NCBI RefSeq assembly: GCF_029211225.1
Contig: NZ_JARGEM010000003.1
Span: 434,001-498,000, forward strand
Length of the DNA: 64,000 nt
Source: Antiquaquibacter metalliresistens
Lineage (GTDB): Bacteria > Actinomycetota > Actinomycetes > Actinomycetales > Microbacteriaceae
Reading direction: 5' to 3'
Under the pieces are notes generated by a model, which saw nothing but the letters and a program-made list of their open reading frames with translations, had not been told where the DNA came from and made no database searches. The translations under genes and the position numbers were made by a program. This document shows, piece after piece, positions 1 through 8,384 of the stretch. Numbering within the stretch: position 1 is the stretch's first letter; each line of letters begins with the position of its first letter.

Positions 1-606
1 GAAGGCCGAGTTGCGCGGCAGCAGCCAGGTGTGGCCGTCGCGCTGACGGAAGACCTTCACGGTCGCCTCGTTGTCGAGCATGGCGGCCACGATGTCGCCG
101 TTCTCGGCGTTCTTCTGCTGACGCACGACCACCCAGTCGCCGTCGCAGATCGCGGCATCGATCATGGAGTCGCCGACTACCTTCAGCATGAAGAGCTCGC
201 CCTTGCCGGTGAGCTGACGGGGGAGCGGGAACACCTCGTCGATCTGCTGGTCCGCGGTGATCGGGATGCCCGCCGCGATGCGGCCGACGAGCGGCACCAT
301 CACGGCGTCGCCCACCGCCGGGGCGTTCTCCGGGGCATCCTCGGCGCTGGAGGGAAGGTCGATCAGCACCTCCATCGCCCGCGGCCGATTCGGGTCGCGG
401 CGCAGGTAGCCGCTGAGCTCGAGCTGCCCGAGTTGATGGGTGACGCTCGAGAGGGAGGCGAGGCCGACGGCGTCGCCGATCTCGCGCATGCTCGGCGGGT
501 AGCCGCGGGTGGACACGGAGCGCTGGATGACGTCGAGGATCGCCAGCTGCTTGTCGCTGAGGCTCGTACGGCGCCTGGTGCCGCCCGCCTTGATGTCCTC
601 GTCCAT
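1..606 (-). CDS. lexA: LexA SOS repressor, 3' end cut by window edge
   Basis: Transcriptional repressor of the SOS regulon, a self-cleaving serine peptidase activated by RecA filaments. The visible 202 residues hold an N-terminal winged HTH (about 12-75), the Ala-Gly cleavage bond (A112-G113 in the segment GRIAAGIP), catalytic Ser147 in GDSM and Lys184 in ATVKVF, so all functional residues are present; only the last few residues of the dimerising peptidase domain lie beyond position 1. The ATG at 606 gives the usual actinobacterial N-terminus. The gene is divergent from a LysM membrane protein, the arrangement known for lexA with chiZ (mycobacteria) or divS (corynebacteria). Two SOS-box-like dyads in the shared intergenic region indicate autoregulation. 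Identification is very secure. Confidence 0.96.
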   Translation of the reverse strand, partial: MDEDIKAGGTRRRTSLSDKQLAILDVIQRSVSTRGYPPSMREIGDAVGLASLSSVTHQLGQLELSGYLRRDPNRPRAMEVLIDLPSSAEDAPENAPAVGDAVMVPLVGRIAAGIPITADQQIDEVFPLPRQLTGKGELFMLKVVGDSMIDAAICDGDWVVVRQQKNAENGDIVAAMLDNEATVKVFRQRDGHTWLLPRNSAF

Positions 607-664
607 GCCGTTCCTCCCGATGTCGGTGGTTCCTTCGAAACTGTATCCGGTTGCAGGGCGAGAA

Positions 665-680
665 ACAAACACCTGTTCGA
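665..680. promoter_or_regulatory. SOS box (LexA operator), lexA-proximal
   Basis: ACAAAC-ACCT-GTTCGA fits the actinobacterial LexA operator TCGAAC-N4-GTTCGA with a perfect right half and 4 of 6 bases in the left half. It lies 59 bp upstream of the lexA start, where an autoregulatory site is expected. Confidence 0.7.
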
Positions 681-737
681 GCGTGTCACGCCAATGTCGG
701 TGGCTGGTTCGAACATGATGCTTGATCTTCGGCGCAA

Positions 738-753
738 TCGAAGATATGTTCGG
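738..753. promoter_or_regulatory. SOS box (LexA operator), chiZ-like-gene side
   Basis: TCGAAG-ATAT-GTTCGG matches TCGAAC-N4-GTTCGA at 10 of 12 positions. It lies 77 bp upstream of the divergent LysM protein gene and probably makes that gene DNA-damage inducible. A further isolated TCGAAC half-site sits at 709-714. Confidence 0.75.
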
Positions 754-770
754 AACACAGATTCTAAGAC

Positions 771-809
771 TTCGTATCCGGCCCTCCCGGCCGAGCGGCC
801 GGATACGAA
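771..809. repeat. Perfect 13-bp inverted repeat in leader of LysM gene
   Basis: TTCGTATCCGGCC (771-783) and its exact complement GGCCGGATACGAA (797-809) are separated by 13 bp. The right arm ends 20 bp before the ATG at 830, just upstream of the ribosome-binding site. It could be a second operator or an RNA hairpin in the 5' leader; no T-run follows, so a terminator is unlikely. Confidence 0.75.
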
Positions 810-829
810 AACCTCGGAAGGCGGAGATC

Positions 830-1195
830 ATGAGCGCAGTGAGCATCGGGTTCGGAGTGGGCGACGACGCCTTCCGTGCACCGCGACCGCGCCTTCGCCT
901 CACCAAGCGCGGCCGCGGCGTGCTCACCACGCTCGCGGCCGCACCACTGGTCGTCGCGGCGTTCGTGTTCGCGCTCAACGGCGGCGGCGCGACGGCGAGT
1001 CTCGAGGGCTCGGATGTCGCGTTCCAGTACGTCACCGTCGATTCCGGTGAGTCGCTGTGGCAACTCGCCGAGACCATCGCGCCAGGGGCGGACCCGCGCG
1101 ACGTCATCGAGCGCATCGTGCAGCTGAACCAGCTCGATTCGTCCGAGGTGTTCCCGGGGCAGCAACTCGCGATCCCCGCGGAGTTCGCGCGCTGA
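830..1195 (+). CDS. LysM membrane protein, ChiZ/DivS-like SOS division inhibitor candidate
   Basis: A 121-residue protein with a basic cytoplasmic N-terminus (about 1-30), one transmembrane segment (about 31-49) and an extracytoplasmic LysM domain (about 67-116, with [15 protein letters not shown] and the closing PGQQLAIP). This architecture and the position divergent to lexA match the actinobacterial damage-induced cell-wall proteins ChiZ (Rv2719c) and DivS, which halt septation during the SOS response. The function is inferred from architecture, synteny and the SOS boxes. The ATG at 830 is chosen over an in-frame start at 722 because it has a purine-rich site (GGAAGGCGGAG) in front and because the earlier start would run through both the SOS box and the inverted repeat. 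Confidence 0.8.
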   Translation: MSAVSIGFGVGDDAFRAPRPRLRLTKRGRGVLTTLAAAPLVVAAFVFALNGGGATASLEGSDVAFQYVTVDSGESLWQLAETIAPGADPRDVIERIVQLNQLDSSEVFPGQQLAIPAEFAR

Positions 1196-1213
1196 GACGC
1201 CCTCGGCGGAGCC

Positions 1214-1219
1214 TAGGCT
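1214..1219 (+). promoter_or_regulatory. -10 box TAGGCT of hisC, leaderless start
   Basis: TAGGCT lies 6 nt before the hisC GTG, with no Shine-Dalgarno sequence, so the mRNA probably begins at or next to the start codon. No convincing -35 is visible. Confidence 0.5.
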
Positions 1220-1225
1220 TGTCGG

Positions 1226-2299
1226 GTGACCTCGCTCGACGACCTGCCCATTCGTGACGACCTCCGGGGCCTGAAGCCCTACGGTGCGCCGCAGGAGCAC
1301 GTGCGTGTGCAGCTGAACGTCAACGAGAACACGCATCCGATTCCCGAGGCGGTCGCGACCGACATCGTCACGGCCCTCGCCGCCGCGGTGCTCGGCGTCA
1401 ACCGGTACCCCGATCGGGAGTTCACGGCGCTGCGGGAGTCCTTGGCCGGGTACCTCGGCGGGGGCATCCTGCCCGAGCAGATCTGGGCGGCGAACGGGTC
1501 GAACGAGGTGCTGCAGCACGTGCTGCAGGCGTTCGGCGGGCCCGGCCGCAGTGTGCTCGGCTTTCCGCCCACCTACTCGATGCACTCGATCATCGCCAGC
1601 GGCACGGGAACCCGGTGGATCGCCGCCGAGCGCGATGCCGGATACGAACTGAGCCCGGCCACCGTCGTCGCGGCGATCGAGCGCGAGCAGCCCGACATCG
1701 TGTTCCTGTGCTCGCCGAACAACCCGACCGGCACGCCGCTGGCGCTCGAGACGATCGCCGCCGCCTACGACGCGCACGAGGGCATGCTGCTGGTCGATGA
1801 GGCCTATGCCGAGTTCGCCGGCGATCAGCCGACGGCGCTGAGCCTCCTGCCGGGCCGTCCGCGGTTGCTCGTGAGCCGCACCATGAGCAAGGCCTTCGCC
1901 TTCGCGGGCGCCCGCGTCGGCTACCTCGTCGCCGATCCGGCGGCGATCGACGCGCTGCGCCTCGTGCGGCTGCCCTACCACCTCTCGGCGTTCACCCAGG
2001 CGGCGGCCGTCGCCGCGCTCGCCCACGCCCCCGAGATGCTCGCGATGGTCGAAGACATCAAGACCCAGCGCGACCGCATGATCGCCGCATTGCCGGAGCT
2101 CGGCTACACGCCGCTGCCGAGCGCGGCCAACTTCGTGCTATTCGGCGGGGTGTCCGATCCGCAGCGCACGTTCCAGGAGCTGTTCGAGCAGGGCATCCTG
2201 ATCCGGGACGTCGGCATCCCGCACCACCTGCGCGTCACCGCAGGCAGCGCGGCCGAGACCACGATCTTCCTCGACGCGCTCGGTAGGATCGAGCGGTGA
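1226..2299 (+). CDS. hisC: Histidinol-phosphate aminotransferase
   Basis: PLP-dependent class I/II aminotransferase that converts imidazole acetol phosphate to histidinol phosphate with glutamate as donor. The 357 residues carry SPNNPTG (163-169), the PLP-binding Asp191 in VDEAYAEF, and the Schiff-base Lys222 in [17 protein letters not shown]; the ending VTAGSAAET is typical of HisC. GTG start at 1226, preceded by a -10-like TAGGCT but no ribosome-binding site. First gene of hisC-hisB-hisH-priA; its TGA overlaps the hisB GTG by 4 bp. The hisD gene that often precedes hisC in actinobacteria is not next to it, and hisF is not in the window. Confidence 0.95.
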   Translation: MTSLDDLPIRDDLRGLKPYGAPQEHVRVQLNVNENTHPIPEAVATDIVTALAAAVLGVNRYPDREFTALRESLAGYLGGGILPEQIWAANGSNEVLQHVLQAFGGPGRSVLGFPPTYSMHSIIASGTGTRWIAAERDAGYELSPATVVAAIEREQPDIVFLCSPNNPTGTPLALETIAAAYDAHEGMLLVDEAYAEFAGDQPTALSLLPGRPRLLVSRTMSKAFAFAGARVGYLVADPAAIDALRLVRLPYHLSAFTQAAAVAALAHAPEMLAMVEDIKTQRDRMIAALPELGYTPLPSAANFVLFGGVSDPQRTFQELFEQGILIRDVGIPHHLRVTAGSAAETTIFLDALGRIER

Positions 2300-2901
2300 C
2301 CGCACAACGAACGGCGACCATCGCGCGCGAGACGAGCGAGTCGAGCATCCAGCTGAGCATCGACCTCGACGGCACCGGCACGTCGTCGATCGACACGGGC
2401 GTGCCGTTCTTCGACCACATGCTGACGGCGCTCTCCAAGCACTCGCTCATCGACCTGAACGTCAAGGCCGCGGGCGACACCCACATCGACGTGCACCACA
2501 CCGTCGAAGACGTCGGCATCGCGTTCGGCACCGCGCTCAAGCAGGCACTCGGCGACAAGGCGGGCATCTCCCGCTACGGCGACGCGCTCGTGCCGCTCGA
2601 CGAGGCGCTCGCCCAGGCGGTGGTGGATGTCTCGGGCCGCCCCTATCTCGTGCACTCGGGCGAGCCGGCCGGCTTCGAGCACCACCTCATCGGCGGGCAC
2701 TTCACCGGTTCCATGGTGCGGCACGTGTTCGAGGCGATCGCCTTCAACGGAGCGCTCACGGTGCACGTGACCGTGCTCTCGGGACGCGATCCGCACCACA
2801 TCGCCGAGGCCGAGTTCAAGGCCTTCGCGCGGGCGCTGCGCTTCGCCGTGCAGCCCGATCCTCGGGTGAGCGGCGTGCCGTCGACGAAGGGCAAGCTCTG
2901 A
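2296..2901 (+). CDS. hisB: Imidazoleglycerol-phosphate dehydratase
   Basis: Monofunctional HisB, a manganese enzyme that dehydrates imidazole glycerol phosphate to imidazole acetol phosphate, the HisC substrate. The 201-residue product shows the family's internally duplicated metal-binding motifs: [21 protein letters not shown], then [19 protein letters not shown] and [17 protein letters not shown]. It has the usual size and lacks the phosphatase domain of enterobacterial HisB. Translation is coupled to hisC by a 4-bp overlap, and hisH follows after 2 bp. Confidence 0.96.
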   Translation: MTAQRTATIARETSESSIQLSIDLDGTGTSSIDTGVPFFDHMLTALSKHSLIDLNVKAAGDTHIDVHHTVEDVGIAFGTALKQALGDKAGISRYGDALVPLDEALAQAVVDVSGRPYLVHSGEPAGFEHHLIGGHFTGSMVRHVFEAIAFNGALTVHVTVLSGRDPHHIAEAEFKAFARALRFAVQPDPRVSGVPSTKGKL

Positions 2902-2903
2902 TC

Positions 2904-3536
2904 GTGGCCCGCCCAACCGTCGCACTGCTCGACTACGGCTCCGGCAACGTGCACTCCGCGGCGAAGGCGCTCGAACTCGCGGGCGCCGACGTGACGCTCA
3001 CGGCCGACCGCTCCATCGTGGAGTCCGCCGATGGGCTCGTGGTGCCCGGGGTCGGCGCCTTCGAGGCCGTCGTGGCCCAGCTCGGCGCGGTGCGCGGTGG
3101 TGCGATGATCGAACACCGACTCGCCGGCGGTCGCCCCGTGCTCGGCATCTGCGTCGGCATGCAGGTGCTCTTCGAGCACGGTGTCGAGCGAGGCAATGAC
3201 ACGCCCGGACTCGGGGAGTGGCCCGGCGTCGTCACGGAGCTGGATGCGCCGATCCTGCCGCACATCGGCTGGAACACGGTCGAGGCGGCCGAGCACTCGG
3301 CGCTCTTCGAGGGCATCCGCGACGAGCGCTTCTACTTCGTGCACTCGTACGCCGCGCAGCGCTGGGAGCTGCAGGTGGATGCGCCATTCCCGCAGCCGAG
3401 TCTCACGTGGTGCGAGTACGGCTCCCGTTTCCTCGCGGCGGTCGAGAACGGTCCGCTCGCCGCCACCCAGTTCCACCCGGAGAAGTCCGGGCCCGCGGGC
3501 ATCCGCCTGCTGCAGAACTGGCTCGGCACGCTGTAA
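2904..3536 (+). CDS. hisH: Imidazole glycerol phosphate synthase, glutaminase subunit
   Basis: Class I glutamine amidotransferase that supplies ammonia to HisF in the synthase complex. The 210-residue product has the catalytic triad: Cys83 in LGICVGMQ, with His191 and Glu193 in QFHPEKSG; the oxyanion segment VVPGVGAF is near residue 50. GTG start two bases after hisB, within the same transcript. Its partner HisF is not encoded here and must lie elsewhere. A 68-bp gap with a possible TACTAT -10 box (3558-3563) follows before priA. Confidence 0.96.
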   Translation: MARPTVALLDYGSGNVHSAAKALELAGADVTLTADRSIVESADGLVVPGVGAFEAVVAQLGAVRGGAMIEHRLAGGRPVLGICVGMQVLFEHGVERGNDTPGLGEWPGVVTELDAPILPHIGWNTVEAAEHSALFEGIRDERFYFVHSYAAQRWELQVDAPFPQPSLTWCEYGSRFLAAVENGPLAATQFHPEKSGPAGIRLLQNWLGTL

Positions 3537-3604
3537 CGCGGCGCCCGGCCGGGCGACTACTATCGGTTGTTTGTGCGCGGCATCGAGCCGCGAGAGAGAC
3601 GGCA

Positions 3605-4354
3605 ATGAGCGAGTTCAACAGGACGCCCGAACTGATCCTGCTTCCGGCGGTGGATGTCGCCGACGGCAAGGCGGTGCGGCTGACCCAGGGGGAGGCCGGC
3701 ACCGAGACGAGCTATGGCGAGCCGGTGGATGCCGCGCGCGAGTGGGTCGATCAGGGTGCGGAGTGGATCCACCTCGTCGACCTCGATGCGGCGTTCGGGC
3801 GCGGTCACAATCGCAGCGTCATCCGCAAGGTGATCAAGTCCTGCCCTCGGCGCATCAACATCGAGCTCTCCGGCGGCATCCGGGATGACGCGAGCCTCGA
3901 GTCCGCGCTCGCGACCGGTGCCAAGCGCATCAACCTCGGCACCGCGGCGCTGGAGAATCCGGAGTGGGCCGCCCACGTGATCTCCGAGTACGGCGATGCG
4001 ATCGCCGTCGGCCTCGATGTGCGCGGCACGACGCTCGCCGCCCGCGGCTGGACGAAGGAGGGCGGCGACCTCTGGTCGGTCATGGATCGGCTCGAGGCGG
4101 CGGGCTGCGCCCGCTACGTCGTCACCGACGTCACCAAGGACGGCACGCTCAAGGGCCCGAACCTCGACCTGCTGCGCCAGGTGATCGAGCGCACCGACCG
4201 TCCGGTGATCGCTTCCGGCGGCGTCGCGAGTCTCGACGACATCGCAGATCTGCGTGAGCTGGTACCGGGCGGGCTCGAGGGCGCCATCGTCGGCAAGGCC
4301 CTCTACGCGGGTGCGTTCACGCTCACCGAAGCCCTCGACGTCGCCGGCAACTGA
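3605..4354 (+). CDS. priA: Phosphoribosyl isomerase A (bifunctional HisA/TrpF type)
   Basis: (beta-alpha)8-barrel isomerase acting on ProFAR in histidine synthesis and, in actinobacteria lacking trpF, also on phosphoribosyl anthranilate in tryptophan synthesis. The 249 residues include the first catalytic aspartate (Asp17 in LLPAVDV), the phosphate motif [29 protein letters not shown] and the second catalytic aspartate in [14 protein letters not shown]. The RGWT segment is typical of PriA rather than strict HisA. Dual activity is inferred from the family. ATG at 3605 with GAGAGAGAC upstream; a longer in-frame extension is an artefact of the overlapping hisH frame. The downstream SseB-family gene overlaps by 1 bp. 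Confidence 0.93.
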   Translation: MSEFNRTPELILLPAVDVADGKAVRLTQGEAGTETSYGEPVDAAREWVDQGAEWIHLVDLDAAFGRGHNRSVIRKVIKSCPRRINIELSGGIRDDASLESALATGAKRINLGTAALENPEWAAHVISEYGDAIAVGLDVRGTTLAARGWTKEGGDLWSVMDRLEAAGCARYVVTDVTKDGTLKGPNLDLLRQVIERTDRPVIASGGVASLDDIADLRELVPGGLEGAIVGKALYAGAFTLTEALDVAGN

Positions 4355-5100
4355 TGACCGATTCCGCGGGCGTTCCGTGGGAAGGTCGTCGCTTCGAACC
4401 CAACCCGAGCGCCGACGACGACGGCTCGGCCGACCCGCGGCTGATCGAGGCGGTGCGGCGGTTCCGCGCCGGTGAGCTCGGCGCACTGCAGGTCGTGCTC
4501 GCCATGCACGACGCTCGCCTGCTGCTGCCGCTCGTGACGGTGCGCGGCGACGAGGGCATCGGGGCGCACGGCCAGCTGGTCGACAAGACCCAGGAACTCT
4601 CCATCGTCACCGTCGCCGGTCCCGACGGCCGCTCGGTGCTGCCGGTGTTCAGCTCGGTCGAGACGATGCGGGTGTGGGATGCTGCCGCCCGCCCCATCCC
4701 GATCGCCGCACCCCGGGTGGCCATCGCCGCCGCTGCCGAGTCCACTCCGCTGATCGTGCTCGACCCCGGATCGCCGACCGAGTTCGCCGTGCGACGGCCG
4801 GCGCTCGAGTCGTTGGCCACGGGCATCCCGTGGCTGCCCTGTTACGAGGACGAGACCGTGCTCGAGGCGTTCCTGGCCGCCGCGGCGCCCGAAGCCGCCG
4901 TCTTGGCCGTCACCCTCGCCCCGGGGGACCCCGACGCTCGCCTGACCGGACCGGAACTCGTGGTGCGCCTCGCTCTCGAGGAGGGACTGGATCGGTCCCG
5001 CTATGACGCCGTCATGGCGCGCCTGCGGCAGCGCTGGAGCGCGAGCGACGTGATCGCGGATCGGGTGGATTCGATGAGGGTTCAGGTCGTGACGGCGTAG
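4354..5100 (+). CDS. SseB family protein
   Basis: A soluble 248-residue protein of the SseB N-terminal domain family, which commonly follows hisA/priA in actinobacterial chromosomes. Features seen: an early segment DPRLIEAVRRFRAGELGALQVVLAMHD followed by LLPLVTVRG and a central PVFSSVETMRVWD motif, the pattern of this family. No catalytic residues are recognisable and no molecular function is established for the housekeeping members. Its ATG overlaps the priA TGA (TGATG), so it is translationally coupled to the his operon. The next gene is convergent. Confidence 0.82.
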   Translation: MTDSAGVPWEGRRFEPNPSADDDGSADPRLIEAVRRFRAGELGALQVVLAMHDARLLLPLVTVRGDEGIGAHGQLVDKTQELSIVTVAGPDGRSVLPVFSSVETMRVWDAAARPIPIAAPRVAIAAAAESTPLIVLDPGSPTEFAVRRPALESLATGIPWLPCYEDETVLEAFLAAAAPEAAVLAVTLAPGDPDARLTGPELVVRLALEEGLDRSRYDAVMARLRQRWSASDVIADRVDSMRVQVVTA

Positions 5101-5113
5101 CGAGCCGCGCGCT

Positions 5114-6829
5114 TCAGCACGTGTGCCCAGCGTGGGCCTTCGCGGCGAGGTGGGCGTGTGTCGCCGGGTTCTCGTCGCTGGCCGCCAAGAGGAACCCGTC
5201 GAGATCGACTCTCTCGCCGCCGAGCCAGGTGCCGAGCACGGTCACGTTCGTGGTCAGCGTGGCGGGGTCGACCTCATAGGGATCGGCGCTCAACTCGACG
5301 AAGTCCGCGAGCTTCCCCGGAGTGAGCGAGCCGACAAGGCGGTCGCGGTTGAGGGTTCTGGCCGCGTCGATGGTGTGCGCTCTCAGGGCCGCGTCGATGT
5401 CGATGCGCTGCTCGGGCGCGTGCACCGTTCCGCTGCTGGTCTGGCGTGTGACGGCCGTCTGCACGTTGAGGAGTGGGCTGGGCGGCGAGACCGAACCGTC
5501 ATTGTGGAACGACACGCACGCCCCAGACGCGACCGCGTCACTGAAGGCCTGCCAGCGAGCCCCGTGCGTCGAATCGAACATCTCGCCATCGAGGAGGTCG
5601 CCCCAGTAGTAGTACTGGAACGGAGCCATCGAGAGGTGAACGCCCAAGGCGGCGGCGCGCTCGAACTGGTCGCGACGTCCAGCGCCGACGTGTTCGATTC
5701 GCCAGCGATGATCGGTGCCGAGCAGGCCGTGCTCGCTGAGCGCGCGCTCGTAGGCGTCGAGGGCGAAATCGATCGCGAGGTCGCCGTTGGAATGGAACGA
5801 CATCTGCCAGCCAAGAGGAGCGCACTCGTCGAGAATCGCATCGACATCGTGCCGACCGTAGTTCATCGAAGCCTCGCCGCCGGCGGTCGCAGGATCGATG
5901 CCCGCACGATGGGTCGTCTCGGTTGCGAGGTACGGGAACGAGATCGCCACGTTGCCGATCCAGGGGGAGCCGTCCGTCCACAGCTTCACGCCCTGCTTGA
6001 CGAGCAGGCGATCGCCGGCATCGAAGGCGACCGGCTCCGTGTATCCCTCCGCGGTGGAAACCTGCCACATGCTGACCCGCAACGGTACGCCGGGAAGGGC
6101 GGCGAGCGCCTCGTACCCGGCCATGAGGTCGGCGGAGTAGGTCATGTCCGAGGTCGAGGTGATGCCCGCTCGCGCCATCAGGGCGTAGTACTGCGCCGCG
6201 CTGGAGAGCATGTTCCCGCCCAGTTCCAGGAGCACTGGCCCGAGTACGAGGGTGTTCGCAGGCACCTCGTAGGCCTTGCCGTCCAGCGCGCCGCTGGCTG
6301 TCCGCCCGAAGCGACCGCCCACGGGATCCGCGGGCACCGCGACATCCCAGCCGTTCTTGGCGATGAGGGCCGAGGTGAAGTAGGTTCCGTGTCCGGAGTT
6401 GTCCGCGACGACCACGACCCGGTCGCCGAAGATCTCGTCGAGGGTGGCCGCGTCCGGTGCCGGTCGGCCGTGCAGCAGGGCGTCGAATCCGTTGAAGACC
6501 AGGGGCAGCGAGGGCTCGCTCGCCGCGGCCGTCGTGGTGAAGATGGTCACGACATCGGCCCAGGTGGATGCGACCCAGGGGGCAATCGAGACCGCGGGCG
6601 CCTGGGTGGTCACCCCGCTGACGAACGGGTGGCTGTGCGGCTCGACGAACCCGGGCAGCAGCACCTGGGCGCGGGTATCGACCACGGTCGCACCAGGAAG
6701 TGCCGCCCGGCACTGTTCGAGGGTGCCGACGGCGACGATGGTGTCGCCCGACACCGCGACCGCCTGGGCCCGAGGCAATCGGTCATCCATCGTGATGATC
6801 GAGCCGGCCGTGAGAATCGTCTCTGTCAT
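5114..6829 (-). CDS. Amidohydrolase family protein (YtcJ-like)
   Basis: Metal-dependent hydrolase of the amidohydrolase superfamily, YtcJ-like branch. In the 571-residue form the HxH metal motif is H65/H67 in LLPGFVEPHSHPFV; further conserved elements are MSFHSNGDLAIDFALD, RIEHVGAG and VSFHNDGSVSPP, with the C-terminal TLNRDRLVGSLTPGKLADFV typical of cyclic amidohydrolases. Substrates of YtcJ-like enzymes are mostly unknown; amides or cyclic imides are possible. ATG at 6829 is preferred; an in-frame TTG at 6841 would overlap the MFS gene by 8 bp. Last gene of a minus-strand set MFS-amidohydrolase below the carboxylesterase, so a joint uptake and hydrolysis role is inferred. Confidence 0.85.
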   Translation of the reverse strand: MTETILTAGSIITMDDRLPRAQAVAVSGDTIVAVGTLEQCRAALPGATVVDTRAQVLLPGFVEPHSHPFVSGVTTQAPAVSIAPWVASTWADVVTIFTTTAAASEPSLPLVFNGFDALLHGRPAPDAATLDEIFGDRVVVVADNSGHGTYFTSALIAKNGWDVAVPADPVGGRFGRTASGALDGKAYEVPANTLVLGPVLLELGGNMLSSAAQYYALMARAGITSTSDMTYSADLMAGYEALAALPGVPLRVSMWQVSTAEGYTEPVAFDAGDRLLVKQGVKLWTDGSPWIGNVAISFPYLATETTHRAGIDPATAGGEASMNYGRHDVDAILDECAPLGWQMSFHSNGDLAIDFALDAYERALSEHGLLGTDHRWRIEHVGAGRRDQFERAAALGVHLSMAPFQYYYWGDLLDGEMFDSTHGARWQAFSDAVASGACVSFHNDGSVSPPSPLLNVQTAVTRQTSSGTVHAPEQRIDIDAALRAHTIDAARTLNRDRLVGSLTPGKLADFVELSADPYEVDPATLTTNVTVLGTWLGGERVDLDGFLLAASDENPATHAHLAAKAHAGHTC

Positions 6830-6833
6830 GGCT

Positions 6834-8384
6834 TCAGCCAATCATGTGGGAGGGAGCTGGTTCGTCGGCGAGCCCGAGGAACTCGTCGACCGGCAGCGTC
6901 GCCTGGCGTCGCCGCAACAACAGCACGATCGCTGCCGCGGCCACCGCGATCACGATGGCGCTGACCACCGCGGTCGAGACGAACGCCTGGGCGTAGATGT
7001 CCGCAAGGCTCGCGTGGTCGATCGCGCCGAGGGTCGAGTCCGTCGTGGTTCCGGTGGCCAGGTATGAGGTGATCGCGTCCCACGACCCGTCCCCGGAGAT
7101 CGCTCCAGCGCTCGCGGTGTGCACCCCGTTGAGCGTGAAGATGCTCACCAGCACCGTCGTTCCGGTGAGGCCGAGTGAATAGCCGAACTGGCCCACGGCG
7201 GTCTTGCTCGAGGTCACGGGGCCGAAGAATCGCGCCGGCGCGAGGCTCAGGTAGAGGTTGCCCTGCACCATTGCGACCATCGTCACGCCGAATCCACTCA
7301 GCAGCAGCATGGGGACGAAGACGAGATAGCTCGAGTCGGCCCGCACCAGCAGCAGCGTGAGCAGCGCGGCAACGATGAGAACGCATCCGATGAGGCAGAT
7401 GGCTCCCGCCGACATCCCCGCCTTGATCAGCCGGCCCGCAACGATCGCAGCGATGACGGCGACGACCACGGTCGGCAGGCTGGCGATGCCGACCAGGGCG
7501 GTGGGCATGTGCATGATGTATTGCCAGAAGTTCACTGCGGTCTGGCTCGATGCCGAACTGGCGAAATTGAAGATGACGCCCATGAGCACCGCGGCCAAGA
7601 ACGCCGGATGGGTGAGCAACTTCACAGGGAACACCGGGTTCGCCGCGCGGGCGCCGTAGATGCCGAACGCGACGAGGGCAACGATTCCCAGCGCGATCGG
7701 CAGCCAGAATCGCGGGTTCTCGAGCCCGGAGCTGGCGGCGCTGATGCCCACGAGGAGCCCGGCCACGCCGAGGGCGATGAGCAGCATTCCGACGTAGTCC
7801 ACCTTGCCGGTGGCCACTCGGGCGACATCGGGCAGCATGCGCAAGGTCAGCGGGAACACGATGAGCGACACCACGGGGAGGATCAGGAACGCCAAGCGCC
7901 AGTTGATGGCGGCAAGCGGGCCGGTGATCACGACCACGAGCAGCGGGAAGACCGTGTTGACGATGTTGAACTTGGCAAGAGCCGGGCCGCGGTCCTCCAC
8001 CGAGACGATGTCCTTGATCATGCCGTACGCCGCCGCGAAGGTGGTTCCGAGCGCGACCCCGGTGATGACCCTGCCCAGCAGGAACAGCATCGAATCGGGG
8101 CCGAGGGCCGTGATGATCTGCCCGACCGAGGCGAGTATCAGCGACATCGCCAGCAACTTGCGCCGACCGAGCCGATCGGCGAGCACTCCGCCGGGGATGA
8201 CGGTTGCCGCGAGCGCGAAGGTCGAGATGCCCGCAGCGAGCGACTGGAGCGAGGCCGTGAAGTTGAGCTCGTCCGAGACCTTCACGAGCGTGAGCGTGGT
8301 GATCAGGGGGTCGGCGACCTGAATGGCGCCGAGCAGCCCGAGGAGGAGGATCTGCGCCGTCCGTGTGCGTTGCGTGGTCGTCAT
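6834..8384 (-). CDS. MFS transporter, 14-TM DHA2-like
   Basis: Integral-membrane permease of 516 residues with about 14 predicted hydrophobic segments and the major-facilitator motif A GGVLADRLGRRKLL between segments 2 and 3; GRVITGVALGTTFAAAYG follows. The family exports drugs or moves organic solutes by proton antiport. The ATGA overlap with the upstream carboxylesterase and the 4-bp gap to the amidohydrolase show one transcript, so import of an ester or amide substrate, or export of its product, is an alternative to drug efflux. The substrate cannot be told from sequence. Confidence 0.88.
   Translation of the reverse strand: MTTTQRTRTAQILLLGLLGAIQVADPLITTLTLVKVSDELNFTASLQSLAAGISTFALAATVIPGGVLADRLGRRKLLAMSLILASVGQIITALGPDSMLFLLGRVITGVALGTTFAAAYGMIKDIVSVEDRGPALAKFNIVNTVFPLLVVVITGPLAAINWRLAFLILPVVSLIVFPLTLRMLPDVARVATGKVDYVGMLLIALGVAGLLVGISAASSGLENPRFWLPIALGIVALVAFGIYGARAANPVFPVKLLTHPAFLAAVLMGVIFNFASSASSQTAVNFWQYIMHMPTALVGIASLPTVVVAVIAAIVAGRLIKAGMSAGAICLIGCVLIVAALLTLLLVRADSSYLVFVPMLLLSGFGVTMVAMVQGNLYLSLAPARFFGPVTSSKTAVGQFGYSLGLTGTTVLVSIFTLNGVHTASAGAISGDGSWDAITSYLATGTTTDSTLGAIDHASLADIYAQAFVSTAVVSAIVIAVAAAAIVLLLRRRQATLPVDEFLGLADEPAPSHMIG

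Noticed and set aside
722-829. N-terminal extension of the LysM protein
   Set aside because: It would translate the SOS box and the inverted repeat; the ATG at 830 has a ribosome-binding site.
3542-3555. CGCCCGGCCGGGCG palindrome between hisH and priA as operator
   Set aside because: A short GC-only palindrome is expected by chance in DNA of this composition, and no second copy exists.
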